From assembly GCA_016776505.1 (NCBI GenBank), contig JADHTG010000035.1, positions 1 through 34,028 of the forward strand: 34,028 nucleotides of DNA, written 5' to 3'. Below the pieces are notes generated by a model that searched no databases, was not told where the DNA came from, and saw only the letters and a program-made list of their open reading frames with translations. Origin of the DNA: Bacteroidota bacterium (GTDB lineage: Bacteria; Bacteroidota; Bacteroidia; CAILMK01; JAAYUY01). How positions within the stretch are numbered: position 1 is the stretch's first letter; every line of letters starts with the position of its first letter. Positions 1 through 7,459 of this stretch are shown piece after piece. A program made the position numbers and the translations under genes.

Positions 1-593
1 TTGTATCGGGTGCAGATATTGCTGAAATGGTGAATAAAACAAAAGAGGAAGGATCGGCTTTTTCTCGTTTAGGCCAAAATACATTCAAAAGCCTTGAAAA
101 GCTGGAAATACCTGTGATAGCGGCCATCAACGGCTTTGCCCTGGGTGGAGGCTTGGAATTTGCACTGGCCTGCGATTTCAGAATAGCCAGCGCTAAAGCT
201 AAATTCGGACAGCCGGAAGTGAACCTGGGATTGATTCCTGGCTATGCAGCTACCCAGCGTCTCTCCAGATTAGTTGGAATGGCAGATGCATTATTCCTGT
301 TAACTACTGCTGAAATGATAGGGACTGAAGATGCATTGAGAATAGGATTAATTCAGAGAATAGTGGAGCCTGAAAATCTCATGGAGGAATGTATGAAAAT
401 AGCAAAAACAATAGCATCCAAAGGACCGAAAGCTGTTTCAAAAGTAAAAAGAGTAACTCGGGCTTCCTGGCTGATGAACTTCGAAGATGGCTGTGAATAT
501 GAATCGCAACAATTTGGTTCATTATTCGGCAAAGGAAGCCAGGGTGAAGAAGGAATGAAGGCTTTTCTTGAAAAACGAAAGCCGGATTGGTAA
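1..593 (+). CDS. crt: Enoyl-CoA hydratase / crotonase (3-hydroxybutyryl-CoA dehydratase-like), 5' end missing
   Basis: The gene runs in from before the window: the frame is open from base 3 and reads VSGADIAEM before the first ATG at 27, which is the usual conserved crotonase segment, so that ATG is internal. Both catalytic glutamates of the family are visible, one in GGGLE and one in GQPEV, together with the oxyanion-hole segment AAINGFALGGG and a C-terminal EGMKAFLEKRK typical of the clostridial Crt type. The GGTQRL stretch of most members reads AATQRL here. The enzyme reversibly hydrates crotonyl-CoA to 3-hydroxybutyryl-CoA. It is followed after 101 bp by a 3-hydroxyacyl-CoA dehydrogenase and then a thiolase, so the three probably form one cytoplasmic beta-oxidation/butyrate operon. 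Family assignment is secure; short-chain specificity is inferred from context. Confidence 0.93.
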   Translation, partial: VSGADIAEMVNKTKEEGSAFSRLGQNTFKSLEKLEIPVIAAINGFALGGGLEFALACDFRIASAKAKFGQPEVNLGLIPGYAATQRLSRLVGMADALFLLTTAEMIGTEDALRIGLIQRIVEPENLMEECMKIAKTIASKGPKAVSKVKRVTRASWLMNFEDGCEYESQQFGSLFGKGSQGEEGMKAFLEKRKPDW

Positions 594-694
594 ACTACAT
601 CCTAAATCATAGGATTCAGCTAGAATTTGAACGAACAATTTGTATTAAGGACAACTATCAACAAATAAAATAATTAAAACTTAAGTTTAAAAAT

Positions 695-2032
695 ATGGAG
701 AATACAGAAAGACTGCAAAATGTTTCGGTATTGGGTGCAGCGGGTAAAATGGGAAGTGGTATACTGCTTCTGACTGCGCTGGAATTGGCGGATCTAAGCC
801 TTAAACCAGAGAATAAGGATAAAACATTTATCCTGAATGCAATAGATGTGTCTGATGCAGGATTAAGCGGATTGATGAAATATCTGCAAGGCCAGTTTAT
901 AAAAGCTGCAGAAAAGAAAACTGTTCAATTACGGGGAATGTATGAAAACCGGGACGAGCTGATTGAAAATTATGATATCATTAACCAATATGTTTTTGAT
1001 GTAATGAACATTATAAGACCAACGACCAAGATGGAAGTAGCTTATAATTCAACTTTGGTTTTTGAAGCAATCATCGAGAATCCTGATGTGAAAGTGAAAC
1101 TTCTTTCACAAATCGACCAGAATAATCACCATAAGCCCTGGTATTTTACAAATACATCCTCTATCCCGATTACTCAGCTTGATTCTGCTGCAAATCTGGG
1201 AGGACGAATTTTGGGAGTTCATTTTTACAACCCACCTGCTGTTCAAAAATTAGTGGAAGTCATTAAAGGAAAAGAAACCAGGGAAGATCTCAACGAGTTT
1301 GCTTTGGGACTCATCAAAAGCATGCGAAAAAAAGCTGTACCTTCAAATGACTTTGCAGGTTTCATAGGCAATGGACACTTCATGCGAGATGCTTTGCATG
1401 GGATCAATGAAGCGAAAAAACTGGCAAAAGAATCTTCATGGGTTGAAGGAGTATATACTATTAATAAGGTGACACAGGATTATCTGGTGCGACCCATGGG
1501 TATTTTTCAGTTGATTGATTATGTGGGAGTGGAAGTCTGTTCATACATCATGAGTGTTATGAATCCCCATGTAAAAGACGAAGATCTGCATAGCGATGTA
1601 TTAGACCAGTTGATAGTGCAAGGTGTTTTAGGAGGACAGTATTCTTCAGGTGCACAAAAGGATGGAATTTTGAAATATGAAAAAGGCCGTCCTGTTGCAG
1701 TCTGGGATCTGGATCGTAAGGATTATATTTATTTCACTGATTTTCAGGATGCATGTGATGCTAAATTAGGAAAAATGCCATCGACATTTATGCCCTGGAA
1801 AGCGGTAAACTTCAACAGAAGTAAAGCGGCCATACTGGAAACATATTTTAACGATTTGAACGGAATGAATTCTTTAGGAGCAAATATTGCTAAAACTTAT
1901 AACTCTCGTTCAAACGAAATTGGTAAAAAGCTGGTTGCTGACAGTGTTGCACACAGCGAAGCTGATGTAAATACGGTTATGCTTACCGGATTTTTCCATG
2001 CGTATGGACCTATTAACGAATATTTAAAATAA
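695..2032 (+). CDS. 3-hydroxyacyl-CoA dehydrogenase family protein, long divergent form (445 aa)
   Basis: This protein would reversibly oxidise 3-hydroxybutyryl-CoA to acetoacetyl-CoA with NAD. The N-terminus has a Rossmann loop GAAGKMG (residues 14-20) and an acidic residue at the end of a later strand (AIDV, Asp51) that favours NAD. The catalytic core is recognisable: NTSS at 153-156, His176 in GVHFYNP and Glu188 in KLVEVI, with the same 12-residue His-to-Glu spacing as His158/Glu170 of the human enzyme. It is much longer than the usual 280-320 aa: there is an insertion of about a dozen residues after the first Rossmann helix, and the C-terminal part (about 230-445) is enlarged and only weakly similar to the normal domain. 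The segment after the core, FIGNGHFMRD, differs from the common GFIVNR. The gene lies between crotonase and thiolase genes in one orientation. Confidence 0.85.
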   Translation: MENTERLQNVSVLGAAGKMGSGILLLTALELADLSLKPENKDKTFILNAIDVSDAGLSGLMKYLQGQFIKAAEKKTVQLRGMYENRDELIENYDIINQYVFDVMNIIRPTTKMEVAYNSTLVFEAIIENPDVKVKLLSQIDQNNHHKPWYFTNTSSIPITQLDSAANLGGRILGVHFYNPPAVQKLVEVIKGKETREDLNEFALGLIKSMRKKAVPSNDFAGFIGNGHFMRDALHGINEAKKLAKESSWVEGVYTINKVTQDYLVRPMGIFQLIDYVGVEVCSYIMSVMNPHVKDEDLHSDVLDQLIVQGVLGGQYSSGAQKDGILKYEKGRPVAVWDLDRKDYIYFTDFQDACDAKLGKMPSTFMPWKAVNFNRSKAAILETYFNDLNGMNSLGANIAKTYNSRSNEIGKKLVADSVAHSEADVNTVMLTGFFHAYGPINEYLK

Positions 2033-2101
2033 TTTCGGATTTTGAATTTCGAATTATGGACTCAGAAGAATTAAAAAAAATTACAAAGAAAAAATAAGAT
2101 T

Positions 2102-3340
2102 ATGAAACTTAGGAGAAAAGTATATATGGTGGCCGGTTACAATACCGTGTCGCTTGGAACTGGCAGAAGTGAATTTCACCCCAAAAAAGAACGGCCGGGT
2201 ATAGAACATTACCTCCAGGAAGCCGGACAGGCTGTATTGAAGCAAATTGGAGGGTCAGCAAATGTAGACGAAGTAGTGATTGGTAATTTTATGTCTGCAC
2301 GTTTTAATAAACAAGCACATCTGGGCGCTTTTGCAGCAATCATTGATGAAGGTTTAAGATACAAACCCAGTATCAGTGTGGAAGGAGCCTGTGGCTCAGG
2401 CGGATTGGCATTAACCACTGGAATTCGATCTGTATTGGCTGAAACAGCAGATGTTGTATTAGCTATGGGAGTTGAAGTCCAGAATACAGTTAAAGCTATA
2501 TATGGTGCAGATATTCTGGCCGGAGCCGGCTGGTTTAAAAACAGGAAAAAAGGACATGCGTATTTCTTTCCAGGAGAATTTTCTGATCGGGCGGGTTCAT
2601 ATTTTGATACCTATGGTCGCGATTATGCCAGGAAAGGGATGGCCACATGGTTTAAAAATGCCATCGAAAATGCTCGTTTATGTGAAACGGCACAGGAGCA
2701 TGAAAACAAAGTGGGTGATTTAATTCAACTGGGACTTTCAGAACCCAATGGGAAAGTATTCACAGATTATTTGAATGTTTTTGATTGTTCTAAAGTGTCT
2801 GATGGCTGTTCTGCCATTGCCATAGTTTCGGAAGAAGGACTTAAACGCATTGGGATACCCAAAAGTCAGGCTGTTGAAATTGCCAGTTTTGCCCAGGTGG
2901 TGGATAACCTGACTGAGCAACCAAAAGATCCCGTTGAACTTACATGCACTAAAGTGGCAGCCAAACAGGCCTTAACAGATGCTGGAATAACAAAAGATGA
3001 TTTAGCCACCGTGGAAACACATGATTGCTTTACCATAGCTGGTATATTAGCAACTGAAGCTATCGGTTTTGCTGAAAGAGGGAAAGGTGCTGAATTTGTG
3101 GCAGCAGGTAATACAGCCCGTGACGGGATAATTCCATTCAATACAACAGGAGGCCTGGTGGGCTGGGGACATCCAACCGGTGCAACAGGTGTTCACCAGG
3201 CAGTCACTTTGTGGGAACAACTTACAGGAAAAGCTGGCGATGCCCAGATCAAAATACCAAAGGAAAAACCTTATGGTTTGAGTGTGAATATGGGTGGAAA
3301 TGATAAGACAGTGGTGAGTATTGTATACAAGAAAGTATAA
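2102..3340 (+). CDS. Thiolase, SCP2/SCP-x type (acetyl-CoA acetyltransferase-like), 412 aa
   Basis: The protein belongs to the thiolase superfamily and would join two acetyl-CoA to acetoacetyl-CoA or carry out the reverse cleavage. The nucleophilic cysteine is Cys97 in EGACGSGG. HDCF occurs at 307-310 and a GHPTGATG motif begins at 356. The HDCF motif in place of NEAF, and NMGG instead of a C-terminal CxG, mark the SCP2-type subgroup, where the HDCF cysteine is thought to take over the acid/base role. Length is normal. The start ATG at 2102 is followed by MKLRRKVYMVAGYNT, a typical thiolase N-terminus. It is the last gene of the crotonase-dehydrogenase-thiolase set, 69 bp after its neighbour, and is followed by a possible terminator. 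Chain-length preference cannot be read from the sequence. Confidence 0.9.
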   Translation: MKLRRKVYMVAGYNTVSLGTGRSEFHPKKERPGIEHYLQEAGQAVLKQIGGSANVDEVVIGNFMSARFNKQAHLGAFAAIIDEGLRYKPSISVEGACGSGGLALTTGIRSVLAETADVVLAMGVEVQNTVKAIYGADILAGAGWFKNRKKGHAYFFPGEFSDRAGSYFDTYGRDYARKGMATWFKNAIENARLCETAQEHENKVGDLIQLGLSEPNGKVFTDYLNVFDCSKVSDGCSAIAIVSEEGLKRIGIPKSQAVEIASFAQVVDNLTEQPKDPVELTCTKVAAKQALTDAGITKDDLATVETHDCFTIAGILATEAIGFAERGKGAEFVAAGNTARDGIIPFNTTGGLVGWGHPTGATGVHQAVTLWEQLTGKAGDAQIKIPKEKPYGLSVNMGGNDKTVVSIVYKKV

Positions 3341-3388
3341 TCCTGGATCTCTGACCTTGTTAGGTTTCCTATGCTGACAGGATTTTTT
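3339..3388 (+). terminator. Possible terminator after the thiolase gene
   Basis: AATCCTG (3339-3345) can pair with CAGGATT (3378-3384), enclosing a smaller ACCT/AGGT hairpin, and the structure is followed by a run of T. The loop is long, so this is weaker than the two terminators further on. Confidence 0.4.
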
Positions 3389-3789
3389 ATGGAATTGCAA
3401 TTCATGATATCCTATCATCTCAGGTTGTTAAGCTGAGAATAGTGAACACTGAATACAGCAAGGCAAGGCCGAGACTCTTTCGTCAGTTCAGACGAGATAA
3501 AATATATTCCGGGTATAAGTATGCAATTTTTTCAAATTAACCATGCAAATCCAAAACATACATTAAATTTACAAGGTTAAAATTTTGCAGGCAATATATA
3601 TCCAACTATAAAATTGAAAAGGAAATTCTTATTTCATTGAAGAATTTTCATGATCTATCAAAGATGCTTGGCAGGCATTGAAAAATGCACCTACCTCTTT
3701 TGAAAACTTTATCAAATCGGCACTATATATAATGTTTAAAAATATTATATTCGAACCTTATTTTGATAAAAATCTTAAAATTTAATAAA
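3389..3789. other. Intergenic stretch without a recognisable gene
   Basis: About 400 bp of AT-rich sequence lies between the thiolase operon and the first Omp28 lipoprotein. I see no coding potential on either strand. AAATTCTT (3623-3630) can pair with AAGAATTT (3640-3647), a weak hairpin without a T run. The last 40 bp resemble the sequence upstream of the second Omp28 gene and probably hold the promoter. Confidence 0.5.
3758..3765 (+). promoter_or_regulatory. Candidate -7 element upstream of the first Omp28 gene
   Basis: TTATTTTG differs by one base from the Bacteroidota consensus TAnnTTTG and lies 24 bp before the ATG at 3790. The sequence around it (ATTCGAA followed by TTTTGAT, then AAAAT before the ATG) is also present upstream of the paralogue at 6141. 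No convincing -33 TTTG is seen. Confidence 0.3.
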
Positions 3790-4953
3790 ATGAAGAATTG
3801 GATTAGCGCATTTATTGTTTCAGCTCTTTTTGTTTTTGCAATAAGTTGTGATAAAGAACCCGTCGTAGACGATCCTGATATAAAACTGCCAGAGATCACA
3901 ACAACCGCAGTCACAGGAATTACATTTAATTCAGCCATAAGTGGAGGAACCATTGTTAGCAATGGCGGAGCAGATATTACAAGCAGTGGAATTTGCTGGA
4001 GTAAAAACGCCTCCCCCACCCTGGATGATTTCAAAACCATGGATGGAACAACTACAGGAACTTTCATCAGTACTTTAAGTGTCCTGGAAGCAAACACGAC
4101 CTATTATGTCTGTGCCTATGCAAGCAATAGCAAAGGAACTGCTTTTGGCAAGATACTGACGTTCACAACTGAAGAATTTTTCATGGCATCTACTGATCCT
4201 GAAAACAGGGTGGCTTTGCTTGAAGATTTTACAGGAGTAAGATGTGGATATTGTCCTGACGGACATGCCAGGGCTAAAATCATTAAGGATTTATATCCCA
4301 ACAAATTCATTATCATGGCTGTACATGCAGGAGGTTATGCTGCTCCTGCTGCTGGATGGGCTAATTTTACAACTCCTTATGGAAATGCTTTTGTCAGCCA
4401 GGCAAATGTAGCTGGATATCCTGCCGGTACGTTAAACAGAATCAAAGCTGACGATTTAGGTGTCAGTCCTCAGAGAACAGGTGGCTATGCAATGAGCAGG
4501 AATTATTGGAAAACAGCAGCGGAAGCAGTCATGCTAATGTCTGCGCCGGTAAATATTGGTGCTAAAGCCACATACAATGAAACAAACAGGGAACTTACAG
4601 TGGCAGTCGATCTGTATTATACAGCCGATGGGAATGGCTCTAACTATGTTAATGTGGCTATTTTACAGGATAAACTGATATCAAAACAATCCGGAGGAAC
4701 ACCAGATCCCAATAACTATGAACAAAACCATGTGTTAAGGGATTTGATTACAGGTCAGTGGGGAGACAGGAATGAAACCACAACCGTTGGCACAAAATAT
4801 TCTAAAACATTCACTTATACTGTTCCAACTGATTATAATGGATTAGGTGTAACGGGAGGTGGCGCAGTAGTTATTGATGACCTGAGCATTGTTGTTTTTG
4901 TTTGTCAAAATGCAAGAAATGTACTGAATGCATTAAAAATTGATGTGGAATAA
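3790..4953 (+). CDS. Omp28-related surface lipoprotein with Fn3-like module and CxxC, paralogue 1
   Basis: The start at 3790 is preferred over an in-frame ATG at 3763 because the paralogue at 6141 begins with the same MKNWISA. The N-terminus is a lipoprotein signal with the lipid-attachment Cys20 (FAIS-C). Residues about 35-128 form a Fn3-like module of the kind common in Bacteroidota surface proteins. The remainder matches the Omp28-related family, with DFTGVRCGYCPDGH carrying a thioredoxin-like CxxC (Cys152, Cys155), then a beta-rich C-terminal region. It is predicted to sit on the outer membrane; its function is unknown, though the CxxC allows a thiol-redox or metal-binding role. It ends at a strong terminator, so it is probably a single-gene unit. 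The second copy lies on the other side of a ZIP transporter gene. Confidence 0.85.
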   Translation: MKNWISAFIVSALFVFAISCDKEPVVDDPDIKLPEITTTAVTGITFNSAISGGTIVSNGGADITSSGICWSKNASPTLDDFKTMDGTTTGTFISTLSVLEANTTYYVCAYASNSKGTAFGKILTFTTEEFFMASTDPENRVALLEDFTGVRCGYCPDGHARAKIIKDLYPNKFIIMAVHAGGYAAPAAGWANFTTPYGNAFVSQANVAGYPAGTLNRIKADDLGVSPQRTGGYAMSRNYWKTAAEAVMLMSAPVNIGAKATYNETNRELTVAVDLYYTADGNGSNYVNVAILQDKLISKQSGGTPDPNNYEQNHVLRDLITGQWGDRNETTTVGTKYSKTFTYTVPTDYNGLGVTGGGAVVIDDLSIVVFVCQNARNVLNALKIDVE

Positions 4954-4973
4954 ACTTTTTTTATTAATATAAT

Positions 4974-5007
4974 AAGAGCATCTGAATTCTCAGATGCTCT
5001 TTTTTTT
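4974..5007 (+). terminator. Strong intrinsic terminator after Omp28 paralogue 1
   Basis: A perfect 12-bp stem, AAGAGCATCTGA (4974-4985) with its complement (4990-5001), closes a 4-nt loop and is followed by a T run to 5007. The A residues before the stem may let it work in both directions. Confidence 0.9.
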
Positions 5008-5140
5008 CATCAAAACAGGCTGACTCAATATGGAAAGTTTACTCCAAATTACTAAATTTGCTGTTTAGCTTACATCAAAATAAGTTAGAACAATTTGTAG
5101 TTTTAAATTATTCAATTTATACATTAAATGACGATAAAAT

Positions 5141-5956
5141 ATGAATTTCGAAAGCTTACTTGAGTACAATCCTATATTTTTAGCCTTAATTGCTACACTT
5201 TTTACCTGGGGATTAACTGCCTTGGGTGCAGCTATGGTGTTCTTCTTTAAAAGTATAAACCAAAAAATTCTAAACTCAATGCTTGGTTTTGCGGCTGGAG
5301 TGATGATAGCAGCTTCATTCTGGTCGTTATTGAAACCAGCTATTGAGATGGCAGAAGAATCCGGAACACTGGGATGGTTGCCTGCATTAATTGGATTCCT
5401 GGCTGGAGGAGCATTTTTATTATTAGTCGATAAATTGCTGCCGCATTTACATTCCGGTTTATCCATGGATAAAGCGGAAGGGATTAAAACATCCTGGCAG
5501 AGAAGTGTATTGCTTGTGCTTGCCATCACATTGCACAATATACCGGAAGGATTGGCTGTGGGAGTTGCATTTGGTGCTTTGGCAAATAATCCGGATGTTG
5601 GCATACTGGCCGGTGCCATTGCCCTGGCTATCGGGATCGGTTTGCAGAATTTCCCAGAGGGTGCAGCAGTTTCTATTCCTTTGCGAAGAGAGGGATTTTC
5701 CAGGTTAAGAGCATTCAATTACGGACAAATGTCGGGTGTCGTTGAACCCATAGCTGCAGTCATCGGAGCTTATCTGGTCCTGACAATAACGCCCTTACTT
5801 CCTTACGCACTTTCATTTGCAGCAGGTGCCATGATATTTGTTGTTGTGGAAGAATTAATTCCTACTTCACAAAGAGGAGACGACACAGATTTATCAACTG
5901 TTGGAGCTATGTTGGGATTTGCGACTATGATGTTGCTCGATGTGGCTTTGGGGTAG
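5141..5956 (+). CDS. ZIP family divalent metal transporter (GufA-like)
   Basis: A 271-aa polytopic inner-membrane protein of the ZIP family, which imports zinc or related divalent metals. The two signature helices are clear: HNIPEG at 132-137 and QNFPEG at 169-174, followed by PLRREG and VEP (201-203), a pattern typical of the GufA branch. Eight hydrophobic segments can be traced. A short His-containing stretch PHLHS (101-105) lies in the central cytoplasmic loop. The start ATG at 5141 leads directly into the first hydrophobic region. The gene is flanked by two Omp28 lipoprotein paralogues, each with its own terminator, so it is probably transcribed alone, but it sits inside the duplicated arrangement. 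Which metal it carries cannot be decided. Confidence 0.9.
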   Translation: MNFESLLEYNPIFLALIATLFTWGLTALGAAMVFFFKSINQKILNSMLGFAAGVMIAASFWSLLKPAIEMAEESGTLGWLPALIGFLAGGAFLLLVDKLLPHLHSGLSMDKAEGIKTSWQRSVLLVLAITLHNIPEGLAVGVAFGALANNPDVGILAGAIALAIGIGLQNFPEGAAVSIPLRREGFSRLRAFNYGQMSGVVEPIAAVIGAYLVLTITPLLPYALSFAAGAMIFVVVEELIPTSQRGDDTDLSTVGAMLGFATMMLLDVALG

Positions 5957-6105
5957 AAATAAGGTTTTTCTTTACAATAAATCAAATTGGGCATCCATTG
6001 TTCAATGATCGATGAAATCCTTCATATAAATTTCATGATAGAAACTTCTTGAAATTTTTAAGCTTTCTTTCTCACTTTATCATTAATACTATTAAATTCG
6101 AATGT

Positions 6106-6113
6106 TAATTTTG
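6106..6113 (+). promoter_or_regulatory. Candidate -7 promoter element upstream of the second Omp28 gene
   Basis: TAATTTTG fits the Bacteroidota TAnnTTTG -7 consensus and lies 27 bp before the ATG at 6141. The surrounding bases are conserved with those upstream of the first paralogue. A -33 TTTG at the usual spacing is not obvious. Confidence 0.4.
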
Positions 6114-6140
6114 ATTTAAAACCTTTTAAAATCTGATAAA

Positions 6141-7289
6141 ATGAAAAACTGGATTAGTGCATTATTAATTTCTGTTTTCTTCGTATTTACCTTTAGTTGT
6201 GATAATGTATCCATTATTGATGATGTGGTGATTACCACAAGCCCTGTAACCGGAATCACAAAGACTTCTGCAATATGTGGAGGTACATTTATCTCCATTG
6301 GAGCAAATGCTGTTACCAAAAGTGGTGTCTGCTGGAGTACAGACCCTGTTCCAACTATAAAGGATTTTAAAACTGAAGACGGTGCAACCACTGGAACTTA
6401 TATTAGTAATCTCACCGATCTGACTGATCAGACTCTGTATTATGTCTGCGCATATGCCAGGACAAAACAAGGAGTTGCTTATGGGAATATTCTGTCATTT
6501 ACCGCAGGTGAATCGTTTTTAGCACCTACAACACCCTCAAACAGGGTTGCTTTGCTTGAAGACTTTACTGGTGTCAGATGTGGATACTGCCCGGATGGAC
6601 ATGCAAGAGCCAAAATAATAAAAGATTTATATCCTGATAAGTTCGTTATCATTGCAGTTCATGCTGGAAGTTATGCTGCACCTGCTAGCGGTTGGGCTAA
6701 TTTTACTACTCCTTATGGAGCTGCTTTAGTTGGCCAGGCCAATGTGTCCGGATATCCGGCAGGTACGATGAGCAGGATAAAAGCTGATGCATTGGGTGTG
6801 TCACCTCAAAAAGCAGGTGGATACGCTATGAGCAGATCTCACTGGAAAGCAGCAGCAGAAGCTGTTATGCAAATACCTGCACCCGTAAATATCGGAGCAA
6901 AAGCCACATACAATCCTGTAAATGGTGAACTTACAGTTAAAGTGGATTTATATTATACGCAAGATGGGAATGGAGATAATTTTCTCAACATCGCTTTATT
7001 ACAGGATAAACTCTATTCCAAGCAGTCTGGCGGAACACCTGATGCAAATAATTATGAACAGAATCATGTGCTAAGGGATATGATCACAGGCCAATGGGGA
7101 GAAAAAGTGACAACTACTAGCGCAGGATCAAAATATACAAAGACATTTACTTATAACGTTCCCACCAATTACAACGGTTTGGGTACAGAAGGCGGTGGTG
7201 CAGTTGTCATTAATGATTTAAACATTGTTGCATTTGTATGTCAGGATTCCAAAAATGTTCTTAACGCTTTAGAGGTTGATGTAGAGTAA
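6141..7289 (+). CDS. Omp28-related surface lipoprotein with Fn3-like module and CxxC, paralogue 2
   Basis: This 382-aa protein is closely similar along its whole length to the product of 3790-4953. It has a lipoprotein signal with Cys20 (FTFS-C), a Fn3-like module at about 30-122, and an Omp28 region with CGYC (Cys147, Cys150) and a beta-rich C-terminus ending NVLNALEVDVE. The Omp28 region is the more conserved part, while the linker after the lipid cysteine and the Fn3-like module have diverged. It has its own candidate promoter and terminator, both resembling those of paralogue 1, so the whole transcription unit was duplicated. A role at the outer membrane is inferred from the lipobox and the family; the biochemical function is unknown. 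Confidence 0.85.
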   Translation: MKNWISALLISVFFVFTFSCDNVSIIDDVVITTSPVTGITKTSAICGGTFISIGANAVTKSGVCWSTDPVPTIKDFKTEDGATTGTYISNLTDLTDQTLYYVCAYARTKQGVAYGNILSFTAGESFLAPTTPSNRVALLEDFTGVRCGYCPDGHARAKIIKDLYPDKFVIIAVHAGSYAAPASGWANFTTPYGAALVGQANVSGYPAGTMSRIKADALGVSPQKAGGYAMSRSHWKAAAEAVMQIPAPVNIGAKATYNPVNGELTVKVDLYYTQDGNGDNFLNIALLQDKLYSKQSGGTPDANNYEQNHVLRDMITGQWGEKVTTTSAGSKYTKTFTYNVPTNYNGLGTEGGGAVVINDLNIVAFVCQDSKNVLNALEVDVE

Positions 7290-7310
7290 TTTTCCTTCAT
7301 TTATACATAA

Positions 7311-7342
7311 AAGAGTATCCAAAAAAGGATGCTCTTTTTTTT
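7311..7342 (+). terminator. Intrinsic terminator after Omp28 paralogue 2
   Basis: AAGAGTATCC (7311-7320) pairs with GGATGCTCTT (7327-7336), with one G-T pair, around a loop of six A, and is followed by a T run. The stem is a variant of the one after paralogue 1. Confidence 0.88.
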
Positions 7343-7386
7343 GCATTTTATTAAATATTATCAATTATTGAATTGCTTTGATTATG

Positions 7387-7394
7387 TACTTTTG
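7387..7394 (+). promoter_or_regulatory. Candidate -7 promoter element upstream of the TPR-cyclase gene
   Basis: TACTTTTG matches the TAnnTTTG consensus and lies 65 bp before the start codon at 7460. A TTG occurs 16 bp upstream, slightly closer than the usual 19-21 bp for a -33 box. Confidence 0.35.
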
Positions 7395-7459
7395 GAAAAT
7401 ATAATAAAGGATGAATTGAATGTGAAATAATAAATTCATTCGTCATTCAACACAATACA

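Noticed and set aside
599..615. Hairpin ATCCTA/TAGGAT between crotonase and dehydrogenase genes, considered as a terminator
   Set aside because: The stem is only 6 bp and no T run follows; it lies within a likely operon.
3047..3418. Minus-strand open frame of 123 codons opposite the thiolase gene
   Set aside because: It overlaps the conserved 3' half of a clear thiolase gene and its translation has no recognisable domain.
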